Notes under the pieces: generated by a model
Told to the model about the DNA's origin: nothing
Databases searched by the model: none
What the model saw: only the letters and a program-made list of their open reading frames with translations
Translations under genes and position numbers: made by a program
Part shown: piece after piece, positions 22,593-35,526 of the stretch
Numbering within the stretch: the stretch's first letter is position 1
Layout of the letters: every line of letters begins with the position of its first letter
DNA from: Amphibalanus amphitrite
Lineage: Eukaryota; Arthropoda; Thecostraca; Balanomorpha; Balanidae
Assembly: GCF_019059575.1 (NCBI RefSeq)
Contig: NW_024881842.1
Coordinates: 62,001-126,000 of the forward strand
Direction: 5' to 3'
Length of the DNA stretch: 64,000 nt

Positions 22593-25500
22593 TAGTTACA
22601 TTCCTCAAAGGTGCCAGTGATGTGCAGCCATAATTCTAGTCCCTATTCGACATCAACTGATAACTGTACGGTTAGCTATAAGCTGCACCACTAACTACAG
22701 CTGGACTATAACATCAGTTCCAACTAAGATAACAACACCAGCTGCAGCATCAGTTCCAACTCCAACACTCCATCTCCCTAACCCCAATCCTCCCACTCCG
22801 TCTCCCACTTCCGTTTCACATCCTCCGGCCTCCCTGACTCCCACCACCGCCTGACTGCAGGCTCCGTGTGAGCGCGGTAGCCGGATTTAAAGCTGTGTCA
22901 GCCATCACAGATACAATCTCCGGGAGCCGCGGGAACTGCCAGCGCGCCGCTGGGGACGGTTAGACGGCTTGGTATGGTCCTGGATGACCCCTGGATACCT
23001 CCGGGTGTCAGCCAGTGGATACAGGTGGGCTACTGGGAGCCAGAGGAACGAGGGTGGTGGGGAACGTAAGGGACAGTGAGGACGATAGATGTGGGATTGG
23101 TGGTGGTGGTGGGGGGGGGGGGGGGGCGGACGACGGAGTTCATGCGGCGAGAGATGACGCACTTGTGTTACTGAGGAACCTGTGGAGTATAAATGCTGCT
23201 TTAGAGATAAATATACATGAAAAGGTTGAGAAAAAGTGAATTCTTCATTAAAATCTACCCAATCAATGTTTCTGGAAAATGAAGCTAAATGAATAGTAGA
23301 ATTATATCAGTTGACGGTTTACCCTTATGGTCTGGAACAACAAGCATTTACCATATGTTGGCTAATTAAAGCCGCGATGCAAATTCTGAGCCCCGACAGT
23401 GGTGCTCTGTCCACCCCCAGCCTAGCACATCGCCCTGACAGGAGCTGCTGGAGATAGGCACGGCTCACCGCTCAGCGCCAGCTGTCAGGGGCTCGACATG
23501 CAACAATTTAAGTAATTGTCCCGTAATGTTCTAAATCTCACGTTCAACAACCGCCTGCATTACGGCGACGGCACATTACTCGTGGCAGTCTCACCTAAAC
23601 ACCGGCAACTCCCAGTCATAGTGAACTGCAACTGCTCGGTCGCACCGGAACAGTGTCACTAATTCAGGATTTTTCCCACTGGAACGCTCCCTGTCTCACG
23701 ATGATGAGTTATGATCGCCGACGGCCAGCAGCCTCCATCAACTAAGAACGGGAGCTCTGTCCGGATCCGAGACAGAAACACTGCCGCTGTCAGGGCGGGG
23801 CGACACTGCACGTCCTCCCTAGAGGTGATGCTGCAAGGTACACAACATCCCGGACTATCCCCGCCCAGGGCGATCACATAACTATTATCAAGGGGAGGAG
23901 GAAGGGAAGTCACAGGCAGCTCGGGTCAGCAAAGAAACCTACCGCGACAGACGATGGGTGGAGTTATGCAATGGATAAATGAGACAGAAGCGGGCAACCT
24001 TATCCGGCTCAAGTCGCTGGGACCTGTGATAAGATAAGACAGGGCTACTCATACAGTTCTCAGCGCAGGGACGAGCATAGTCCAGCGGTATACGGTCCCC
24101 AGTCCCCACCTCTACTAGGAGGAGCTGGGACGGCGGTCTTTATTTGAATTTCCCAGTACCTACTGGCAGAGAAGGTCAATGCTCCCTACGCGGGAGAAGG
24201 TTGGGACATTCTGTTACCATGCTTTGCTTCTTAGCTTTAAAGTTTCAAAGATGCCTCAGAACAACGTCATTACATATCATTTGATGCAGATACATCATTT
24301 TCAATCTGCTTATGTCTTTATGATGTTGGCAACTACGTACTTCTGTACTGCAAAGTCTCATCGTCTAAATCTATTAATCTTTTATATATTATTTAGTTCA
24401 ACACTGTTGAATCGAAATTGCATTCATGTCACCTATCGATCAAAGTCATACACATGCAATATCATTGACAACCATCTACGACAATCACCCTCGGCCATCG
24501 GTCCGAGATAGTGCTAATGTTGACCGTTCCGCCACACGAGTTCATGACCCCAAAGCGGGCATGACCCCGGACGAGATAAGGCAGGCTCATCACCTGTCTC
24601 CGCCGAGAGACAAAGCAGCTGGCCGCAGCATCAGACGGCCATGCTTCACTGGTGGTCGCCCTCGCCGCACTCATTAGGGCGACATTTCTACGCCATGAGC
24701 AGCGCCGATGAACCGCACTGACATCCCAGAGGCCACGGCCCCCGGTGACGGGAAGCCGACACAACAAAAGCGGCGTCTGTATCGCGCACTGTTACTGCAT
24801 TCTCGGTGCGTGCCACCGGACGGAAAACCTCGCGGAATGCGTCCACTTTCGCCGCTCAGGTTTGATCTGGGGTCATTACGATGTGCTGTAACGGAGGAGA
24901 TACATTATAGATAGACACCAGTCTGTTTATGTCCTCCGCAGCTGCGTGTGTTCAAAAGTGCCGCAGTCTTCAGTAATGGGCAGCGATGGTTGATGGAGGT
25001 GATAGGATGTAATCGAGCGACTTCGACCGAGGAAGTCGACCGCCCACCAGAGTTGGCCCCATGTGCTGGACTTTGAAAGGCTACATGCAGAGGACCTCAT
25101 CTCGCCAAGTTTCAAATGGCCCCGCGCTCGAACGTGCTGAGTCTATTTTCTCGCAGTGGTTCGGAAGTGCGAAACTTACACCATTTCTCAGAAGTCAAAG
25201 GCTGCCAGGAAGCGAGTCTGTTTGAATGTCTTCCCGAGTCGTTTTCAACAATGGTCATTGTACTTTCGGGAAGCGGTGTCTTGCATTTCATTTCGGCTAA
25301 CCCGATTTGGAGTTGCCTTGTGAACGGAGCGCGCTTTGGATCCAGACAGCTGCTGTCCCATATCCTTTACCATTGGTCAGGCAGTGACAAATATCCAGTG
25401 TCTATCCCCTGGGTCCCCTTTGACGGATGGGAGGGACTATCGGCTCATCTTGGTCCGGCGATGATTGGCTGAGAAACACCGCCGGACGGACGGGCAGCCC

Positions 25501-28500
25501 TTTTTGTGGCGGACCTTCCTAGGAGGTCCATTCTTTCTGGGGCCGGCCGTCGGGGTATTCGGTGATTCCCAGCGCCCTAATTGACGCCACAGCTGAATGG
25601 TAAGTGACACGACGAGAAGGCTCAATTTCAGGGGCGTGCCGGCCGACGATCGCCCTTACGGATGTGATCAGATCGCCGACTGGCCGACCGGACCCTTTCT
25701 AATTACTGCTGATCGCGGACCAATTTCGATCTGGGACGTGTGAGGGGAGTGGAGAGCCGGCAAGAGGCGGGAGTCATGACCTGGGTAGGGGAGGAAGACA
25801 ATAGTCGCGATGTGAGAGGAGGGAAGGAGAAGGGAATAAGGAGGGCGATGCCGTGAGAAGGTGAGATGAAGCGGTGGGAATATGGTCCCGGCGCGGCATA
25901 GTTTCATGACAATTCAATCCCATTGTGCAACACCATACCACTGAGATCACAACTCGTCTTGCCTTGAGAAGAATCCGACAATATCACGCTAACCTTAGAT
26001 AATGCACTATGTATTGTGCAATGTGCATGTGCATTGTTTGCTATAGTTCAGACTTCAGACCATATAACTCAAGCTTAAACTGATATACACATTTGTGCAT
26101 AATCAGTGAATGCAAGACAATCCAGCGCCGAAGACGCCACCAAACTACCGCAGATTGCGTCACAGACGAAACGGAAATGAAGCATAGACGGCATGTGAGC
26201 GATCCGCATCACGTCGCCGCCGAACGGGGCAGTCCGTTCCCACAACGGACGGGAATACGTGGCGGAAATAGCGAGCATTGTCTGTCGAACTGCATTATAC
26301 ACTTGACGGCGCTGTGGGCAGCACCGCTCGATAACGAGAACGCTGATTGGGATCACCAAAGACGCAGGCCAGGGATGTGTGGTGTTTGAAATTCTGGTGG
26401 GATTTTATTGGTCGTGATTCGGATCGTATATTTTTTGTCATAGGGGAGGCTGATTTATAACCGTTGCTTGGCGGTGTTCACCGTAAGGCGGGCGCATTAT
26501 TTTGTTGGATTATGCTACAGAGATATGAAATAGATTTGCTTTATATTTTGCATCTCAGATCAGATTTATTACCCCCGAGGTGTGATTAGAATATCGCCTT
26601 GTTGGGTGATTTTTACCATCTATGGCCTCTGGGTGACGATATTTTGTTGTTGCCTTTCCTCAGCACCACTCCCCGTTCCGCCAGGGGCACATAAAAGTTG
26701 ACTCTAACCAAATTATCTCACGAGCTAACTTTTTAGAGAGTGCGTAAACAACACGATGAGCAGAGAAGACAAATTCAGCAGACGGGGAAGAGAGTGCCTC
26801 AAAATGTCGATATTCGATAGCGGTATTACGGAACAAAGGAACTGAGAATGCATTGAACATTGGACAAAACAGACTACCTACAGTTTATTGCGCATACCCA
26901 AAACGCGACAATTGTTTCAATGAAATATGTAGATCGTCGATTCCCCTCTTCCTTACTACCGCCATTGTAGGAGTGGCAGCCCAGACATATTCCCCTCAAT
27001 GGTAAAGACAACGCTGTTTTAGGTCTGGAAAACATCCACGCATTTCCCCAATGCTGCACAAACCGGCAATAACGAAGCCCTACCAGAAGAAGCCGGGCTT
27101 TTTCAGATGTCTTACGATGAAAACCTTGTTAGCCGGAAGCATCACAGCGCGCCCTCGAGACAAATTTTTCTTTGTCGACGGCGAGTTAGGACTTGCCTCA
27201 CAGCCCTCTTCCACTTCTCTGTTCATCTGCCAGCATATGGCCGTTGGGGTCGACCCAAACACCCGACAAGGGGAGCGAATCCAAACACCGGCCGGCCGCC
27301 GTGCGGGGCGAGGGGAAGGGCGAGCCGCTATCAGACGCGCCGCCTGTACAATTTCTTACGGCCGACTGGAGAGAGTGACGCGCCGCGCGATGACGCGTCG
27401 GCAATGACGAGCCAGCGACGGCCGTCGACGTGACGCGTATAATGAGGACGTGACACGGACCGGTGGTGGTCGGTCGGAGGCCAGAAAGGGGGGGGGGGGC
27501 ACTGAGAGATAGGGATACGTGGCCAAAGACAAAGACGGGGTGGGCGGCTGGTTAATCTGCCGGGGCTAAAGGGCATATAGGAAATGTGTCGAAGTGTTCT
27601 GAAATATAAGATTAACGTGAAGTTGAACGATATCATAATCATCACGAATGACTATGGTCTTGACCTTGTATGCTATGCTTACATTTTGTTGATAAGCTCC
27701 AACCCTTCATACCACCGACATGTGTTCATTATAATTTCTATAGGCACGGCAAAAGGCATGCTTGTGATTTTGAAATTTGGATTATGCTTATCACTTACGT
27801 CAGTCAGCTCTACCGCCATAGTTCAGCTGAGTTTGATGTGGAATAATTCAGTCCCACCTTGGTGTTTATTTAGTGCATAATTAGAACAGTCCATAGGTCA
27901 TCGTCTGCATAATTCGTCGAGAGGGAGCTGACGTGACTGAAAAGCGCGGTAATCCGCTCAGTCCACATCCGAGACAGCGCGGACTGGTCTGCCTTTCCAG
28001 AGAAGCAGATAAGCTGGACAGCGCCCGTGAATCAGCCGCCACCTGTGCTTCTGATGTAGATGATCGCGTGCGGCTCTGCGGATAGCGTGTCGGCTGACCG
28101 ACGGACGAAATCGGGTTATTGAAATTGTAACAGGCATTATTTACTGATATTCCTACTAATTCGGTGATTTAGGGTTTGCACCTCTTCTTCGTATCCCCAC
28201 ATTCTGGCCAATTTGCAGCGTATCGCAAATACCATCATGCACAACAACTCCCTAATCTTGAATATCAAACATCCTGCAAACAAGTGGTGCATTCGTTTTA
28301 CAATATCCGTCTTATCACCGAACACCTCGCGATCACAGCACGGCACGAATGACGGACGGAACCGGTTGTCGCCCGCTCGTCATTACACGCTGCTGCATTG
28401 ACGGCCCATTCGTCTGGCTGTCCAAGCGTCACCGGCCGGCCATCATTAGGAGTACTCCCCCGGTTCGACGGCGCTCGTGCAGTCTGCACTGATTGTCGGT

Positions 28501-29616
28501 AGCGGCGACCGGCGCGGCGGACGGACGGCCGACCTGCCCGGCTGATACATCGCTGGACGGCGGCGCATCGTGCAGAATGACTCCATCAGGGCGATAAGAC
28601 TCGGCGCCGGGCAGCGGCCGCGAGCTGTTAGACACCGGCAGCGAGCGTCTCTGCGGAGCGGCCCGCGGCTGCGGAGGAGGAGGCTGGCCGTCCAGCTGCC
28701 GGGGCGCCTCCATTCGGAGATCCTAGTGCCGAGATTAGCCGGTCTCCACGCCGCCGGTGTCGCTGACCAGTGATGCATGCGTTCGCCGAACGGGCAGCGA
28801 CCTTCGCCGCGCCGAGTTGTCCGTGAAATAATTGCATTAATTGCCGATATGGCAGCTGGCTGGCACCTTGCCAAGCTGCTGAGGCGAAACCCTTAGCGGT
28901 TTGGATGGTCCCCCGGGGGCGACGGTGGTGTTATCGCAAAAAAAGGACCCGTTCCGACGAGCAGTTATGCTTGAAATAGTAACGCTGCTGCTGTAACGAA
29001 GTTGTCGGCGATAAGACACAAATTTAAGATTCAACTTCTACGCGGCGGTGTCCTGAAATACTCAGGTGGCCGTCGACTGCCATCAAAGTCTCATTCTTAT
29101 GACGTCATTGGACAAAACGATGTGCTGTGGCGATAGTGACGGTTAATATAGCGTCCCCAGCGGTTCCACCCACGCCCTCCGGATCTAGGCAGCTTCACCT
29201 GTGTCATGTTAAACCACTAACAGCGGCTGACCAACTTGACTGGCAGTGAATGACACAGCCTCGCTGTCACAGTACATTGGATTGCTTCACCCATTTGCCG
29301 GCTGCCTTGGGCGTGAGGTGGCTGGACTGGACGGTGCGAAATTCATGAGCGCTGCACGCTGCCTCAGCCATCCAGCTGTGCCATTCTGTTGTGCACACGG
29401 TTGGCACATGTGCACTGGACAGGCGGAGGTCGTGCGGACGAAACCACACAGTTGGTGGTCAGGGTGGCGATGGTCCAAGGGACCTCATATTCAAAATGCT
29501 TGGTCGATCTAATAAGTGGAGACACTTTATGCTGCTTTTCATCGCACGTTTTGTTTTCATTTCATAAGTTTCTTTTTTTTTGCAAATGCATAAGGACATG
29601 CCGATTTAGGAATCGG
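22593..29616. other. Gene-poor unique sequence with CpG-rich patches
   Basis: I find no protein family, tRNA or complete element here. A G tract follows GGT repeats near 23098-23127. CpG-rich patches lie at about 24520-24850, 27240-27560 and 28340-28900. The many short frames in the CpG-rich parts overlap on both strands and have the Arg/Pro/Ala-rich composition expected from base composition alone. Confidence 0.45.
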
Positions 29617-29624
29617 GTTTACGA

Positions 29625-29779
29625 CAGTAGCGGCGGAACACCTTCAATTAAGGGGGGCACTGCCGACTTTTGGTCCCATTCTTTCCATGCAACGCCCATT
29701 GGGCTAATGCTAAAATGCCAAAATCAAGGGGGGCACTGTGCCCCGGTGCCCCCCCCCCCCCCCCGTTCCGCCGCCTATG
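29625..29779. mobile_element. hAT-type MITE, 155 bp
   Basis: The ends are CAGTAGCGGCGGAAC (29625-29639) and the complement of CATAGGCGGCGGAAC (29765-29779). They are flanked by an exact 8 bp duplication GTTTACGA (29617-29624 and 29780-29787). The interior repeats AGGGGGGCACTG twice and ends in a 15-17 base C run. It is non-autonomous. Confidence 0.9.
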
Positions 29780-29989
29780 GTTTACGAGCGCGTATCTTAC
29801 CTAGATTCTGGTTTTACAAGACTGAACTTTGATGCTGAAATTTGATAACTGAACTCCCATGTGCTGCCCTCCGATGTAATGTGTTCTCACAAAAAAAAAC
29901 AGACGCTTTGAGAAACACGTACACAACTACCAAAATCACTCATTTTTCTTTATTTTATCTATATCAGCCCCGCAGTCGCATAACACCAC

Positions 29990-30770
29990 TAGCTCTGCCC
30001 GACCACCAACAGGTCTAGCCGCGGACGTGTTGCCTCCTTGCGTGTCCAGCAGGGCGTGTCTGCGCGCCGGACCGGTCCCGATGTCTGTCGGGGGTCCGGG
30101 GCCGGCGCGACGAGTCGTCAGTCCGCGACCACCCCCACGCGGCGCGCTGTTTTTGTCGCACCGCGGAGCTCCTCAGACCCGACTGGTTGTGCTGTCGCCC
30201 CATCGCGCCGCGTTCGTCTCCGACGGCGGTCCGGGCGTCTTGCGTGCGCCGCTTCTCGCCGCGCTGTGTCGCGATCCGGATCGGATCTCGACACGCTCCG
30301 TCGCGCCGTGTATCAGTGTGTCTCGCGCGTGTCTTCGGCTTGTCTCCGTGTGTCTCCGACGTCTCTCAGACCGGTGTCCGGTCGCCGACGGGCAGGTGGC
30401 GCCTACGTGAGCTGCACCCTCTGGAGCGACGGCACTTTGTCTGTGACCGAGCGAGCTGCCAAGCGGCATCAGCCGGCTGCCTTCGGTCGCCGCCGCCGAC
30501 GTCGCCGCCAGTGCTGACAATACGAACGGATTGCGTTGCGCAAATGCGCTGCCGCTGAGCTCATTGCGACATTGGCGGCGCGCGCTGTTTTCATTTTGGC
30601 GCCGCGGGATTTATGGGGTGCTTGCCAACTCGCGCCGCTACAAAAGCTACACTCTCTGAAGATGTGTTTCATTCGCGCCTCGGTGCTCAACTCAACGAGT
30701 GACAATTTAGGAGACAAGTGCCACCCCGAGTCCGCCCCGCCGCGTGCGGCCCGCGACGCCTAAGGAGCGT
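29990..30770. promoter_or_regulatory. CpG-rich island-like segment
   Basis: About 780 bp dense in CpG between AT-rich flanks. It has overlapping long frames on both strands, as expected when stop codons are rare through base composition. It ends with a candidate core promoter at 30639-30675. No product is recognised. Confidence 0.4.
30639..30675 (+). promoter_or_regulatory. Candidate TATA-like plus initiator core promoter
   Basis: TACAAAAG starts at 30639, and TTTCATTC, which fits the arthropod initiator TCA(G/T)T(C/T), has its A at 30671. The spacing of 32 is close to the usual value. It sits at the edge of the CpG-rich segment. No clear DPE motif is found at the expected distance. No downstream gene is recognised. 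Confidence 0.3.
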
Positions 30771-33700
30771 TCGAAATAAATTTGAATGCATCAAGCCTTT
30801 AGAAGTGCATGTTTGCCTCTCATCGGTGAACCTTGGCGCGGTAGGATTTGTGACTTGCATGGTCACAGGCAGTAGCGGCCTGGTGGTATGGGTATCAGTT
30901 AGACTCCGACCCGGTGTGATAAACACTCGGTCAAACAGGTGCTGGTGGTGTTCGACTCGACTGGTGGCGGCAAATCAGACAGGCCGGTGGTAAAGTTTTA
31001 GGGCGTCAGGCCTGCCAGGCTATAGAGCCACCGCTAATGAGACAGGTGGTGGTGCGACAACGGCCGTCGTGCCATACAATTGGCGCACAGCTGGCCCACT
31101 AATGCCGCATTCAATATTCATGAGGGAAAAAGTCAACGATCACAAAACGCCGAGCTAGCGAATTTGTGCTATTCTGTTCGGCACGTGGTTGTAATATGAC
31201 ATGACAAGTTTGAAATGAATCGGCCAATTCAGCAGTAAATCTACACAATTGTTGTGCTTACTGACGCTTCCCTATTATTATCCGCACACCTTCACTCGTT
31301 TATTTATTAGATGGGCTACAATCGGATGGCTGAAATTATTCTCTTTCATAAACTGGAGGCTAGACTTTGAAGCCTTCCTATATGATCTTTATTTTATGAA
31401 CGCATCTGCTTCAGGCAATGCAATCAAAATTAGCTTGTCAACAACTGCTGTTAAATGAAGACGTTGAGTGTGACACATGTTAATATGTCGGTGAAAAACT
31501 TGTATGCAAAGAGCAAGTGCGCCATATCAACTCATGTATAAAGCTCTTTGACGCTAGCTCAGGCTACTGTTTGCCTATGACTGCTTGCTTTTCATCAAGC
31601 AAAAAAGTTGGTGGCAATTACATTATCATTTTTAGGTATGTATGTGTCTATATTGTTAACTGATAGGCATCAGTTATATAGGCACATACTTCTACCGCTT
31701 GTTAGCACACGAAATAATGCATGTTATGGAGCATCCAAGTAAAGCCACGTGCGACCTCTTTTCAATTCGCCTGGTGACGTTCCTTGCATGCTGCACGCTT
31801 GGCCGATAATGTCTGTCATTAATTCATTCTGAATAGCTGAATAGCTGAATGGCTGAATAGTTGGTGCCTCCTCTGCCGAGGCTTTTCATTCATTCGCATT
31901 GACTTTGAATTACTCTGGAAATGATCAAATATTTCGTGAATTCATTTTGTGTTTAAGGACATAAATCAGCTATCATGAATCAGTGCGAGCGACCGGGTTT
32001 ATTAACAGTGGCCAAAATGTAGAAGACAAATGCCGTGCAGATCTTCAGCTTAAATGGAAATTTGGAGTTCATATTAGCTAGGAAATTGCCAACGTACGCA
32101 CTGGCTTGTCTACTCAGCGCACATTTATTCAAATAAGATAAAGAAGACAGGAACATTTCCAAAATGTTTCTACCTCGGAGTGCGTTTGAAAATTCGGTAA
32201 GCAGTTGGGACCAGTGAAAATGTGAGACAGGTTCACCATTCAACGGTTTCAATGAACAGAACACACTCGGCCCACAGGGAGATATTTGCAGGGGAAATCA
32301 TGCAATTTACCTGCATTATGGCCACACATTTTCTAAATCCACGCCATTGATCATATGGTTTTTGTCGACCATTTTTCAAAGGTGCCAGGTGTACTTCATA
32401 GTGTATGTACTTTTAGCGGCTTTCTGTGAAACAAAAATTTGCTGGTAGGTAACATTTGCTGGCTATTTATAGCGTTTGTTTATGTCATGACAAATAAAAC
32501 ATAACATATCAAGCAGCACCGCATAGAACATTAAACTCTCGTTTTAAGATGAGACATGCTACCAATCCAAATATCGAGTTTGTCTTTCTTTGGTCGTTGA
32601 TGTCATCATCCCGAACGACCGTGACCGGGTTAGCGACGTCATATTGCAACACACTTCACCCTCTCAGTACCCTACTGGTATTGTGCGAGCCACTTTGACG
32701 AACTGGGAGGAGACCATGCGATTCACCACTTAACGTCCTTTTTAATTGACCTGGCAGCAACTTCAAAACCCCAGCTGACATTGCAAATGACTTGAGTGTC
32801 TGGCATAACCAAATGACCAAGTGGCCTAAATTGCGCGTGCTCTAATTGCTGACAGGCTTACAATGGAAATAACAGTGATCGAGGAACAAAAGGGAAGCCC
32901 GAGTTGCAGAATGCAGAAATGAGTCACAAACTAATTGACTGCCGTCAAAGATTGCCTGAAAACCTTGGCTGCTTGATAAGTTGCTCGGTTCAATGCTAAT
33001 TGTTAAATATGCTGTTCAATGATCCATATTGATAGCCGAACGGTGGACCTCCCATGCGGGGCTGTCTCACAACGCACGACAGCGATATTCAACAGTGTCG
33101 TCAAAATAGAGATAGTGGACCCGCGACCTCATTTCGTCGATGCAAAGACGGCGTTGCGGCAGGGACACTGTTTGTCCTAATTGGGTTGATGTTATAGGCT
33201 GCATAAGAGTCCGAATGATATTGTTCCTCAAAGGTGCAAGTAAAGGAAATGATGCATCAATGTTGGGTGTGCAGCATCTGAATCACTTGGGGTTTCCTAG
33301 TCTGCCGAGCTTGAACTAAAAACAAAATTGGCAGCCAGAAATAGTCGACAATGGAGTCCGACCCGTTTCACACACCTATTCCTTGGAAGCTGTGGCTTGC
33401 CTCTAAGCATAACTCAAACGAAATCAGCGAATTTCACTCGGCGTTCGATAACCTGTCAGTGGCTTGTTAATGCAATTACTCCACCACTGATGGTTTATTC
33501 CCGACTAAAATCACATTTGTGCTCAAATTTCGGCTGTCCTGGGGCGGCACATTATCAAATTATGACACTGCCAACGGAGCCCCGCTGGGGTGAGCAGAAC
33601 AATACACACTCACCGTCCAAAGGCCCAGTTCTGACGGGCCAATATCGGAGGACGTAATCGGGTTACTGCGGCGGGCGGCGCGGCGGTGCCCCGGGCACGC

Positions 33701-35518
33701 AGCTCGGTCCTCCCAGAACGGGCCCCTGCGCCCCCCAGCTGCCAACCCCCGGAGCCAGTTTTGACAGCGCTCATCGACAGAGGAAAATGTGTTGGGAGAG
33801 GGTGGGGGGTCACTATATTGGTGGCCACGTGAAAAGCAGTTCTACTTTTTGATCGAGATTAGTGACGCTAATAACTGTGGTCTTTTGTGCTATAGGGGTT
33901 TGTTTGACTACCTTTGATTAGTCAATTCATGCTGGATAGAGCTTATATAGAGATAGAGCTTATTATGATTTCCATTGTGTGCACACTCTGTGAACTAACA
34001 CTATGCTATATTTATTCTAGCTTTGCTTAGGTTTATTTATTTTGTTGAGTCCACTGCATCCTTATCTCAGGAAGGATTAAGTCCGCTTTCAACTAAATGT
34101 TTCTTTAGGTGCACGCAATCATGGATTTAGCTACACAACTTCCCCGCATTATCAACGTTAAGTTCATTTTGCACGCTCATGCAGCTACGCTGCGTGCATT
34201 TACGGCGACGGATGACGTCACATGGCTTCGTGTGACGTCAGCAGTTCAGTTTCATTAATGGCGCATGCTTGTAATGATGCTGCTCTTCCGCTGTCAAAGA
34301 CAAGCATATCGTGACTGGAGACGGCTGAGGCCGCCGACGTCTGAGTCTTTCTGGGGAGTTTCGTGCCGAATAAGAGCGCACCAACGCCACGCATCGCTGG
34401 CAATCGAGACGTCCTGTCAGCCCGGGTAGAAACCGTGTGGAAGACATGCTTTAGAACATAGCTGTCTTGCTAATTTGGTGTTGGCTTCCTAAGTAATATG
34501 TAATGTTGTAGTTGGTTTTCCTGGTTTAAATCGACGTGGGAATTCCATTATAATTCAATGCTCACTTCCATTTCATCACTTTTCTACATCCACAGGCATA
34601 ATACGAGCGAGCTATTCGCGTTGAGATGACCTTTTGACGTCTGTAAGAATTGATGATAAATACTTACCTAAATCACGGCTTGTTACATACCTCTTTCCGT
34701 TCAAACCCGATTTGTCTCTAAGCGAGATCGCAAGAGTGGGTTAGGAGTCTGTGGGAGAGAGTCAGGGGACATTGGGAGAGGGTCGGGGGGGGGGGGGGCA
34801 CAGAGTGGAGGTCAGCGGCGTGGTCTGTTTGATCAGCTCATGTCTGTTTGCCCTCTGCCTCCGACACGCTGTCTCGGTCACTGGTCTCGGATATCGGTCC
34901 ACTGGACCGGACCGGCGGTCCCCAGTGGTCCTCCCTCGCGCGGGGTCACCGGCGGACCATGCAGGGCGGCCACTCACCGAGCAGGCTGTATGTTTACTGC
35001 TGGTGCACTCGGGCGCTGCTCATGACATGTCTGACAAGATAACAAAGCTGTAGTGATGACATCGAGCGACAGACGGGTGTGGTTAGCGACAGGCGCTATC
35101 GATTTGCACGCGTCGACTGAGCCAAGACACGAGACAGAAGTCGGTGTACAGGGAAAATGTCATTTGTTTGTTTAATTGTAGTGACCTTGTTGAAAAGTAG
35201 AGTCGACAGTTCATAATGTTTTTATTTGTTCAACTTACAAAAGAAAAGAAAAGAAAACTGATCATGACATGGGCTATACCAATCAATACCAAGCATGCCT
35301 TTCAGATACCATGTTAAAAGGGGGAGATATTATTTGACATTCTGACTTAATCTACTGATCTGTCTTGCAATGAGCGGATCACTTCACTTCTGTCTGTGAT
35401 AACCGCGACTAAACGTACTACACAGTCGCAAAAAATGTGTCCATATGTTTATCACCGCCGCACCTCACTAGGAAAAGGGCAGTGTCAGTTGAAATACATC
35501 CCATTAGTTCATGACTTC
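30771..35518. other. Gene-poor unique sequence
   Basis: No gene or complete mobile element is seen. Small items are a four-copy CTGAATAG repeat at 31829-31864, a bulged hairpin at 31640-31689, a GC-rich patch at 33660-33780, and a G run near 34785-34800. Confidence 0.45.
31640..31689 (+). other. Imperfect RNA-like hairpin, 50 bases
   Basis: GTATGTGTCTATAT pairs with ATATAGGCACATAC (one G-T pair), and AACTGA pairs with TCAGTT. A 4-base bulge and a TAGGCA loop complete it. The stem length is short for an animal microRNA precursor, so this may be only a chance fold. Confidence 0.25.
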
Positions 35519-35526
35519 CTCGAAAT

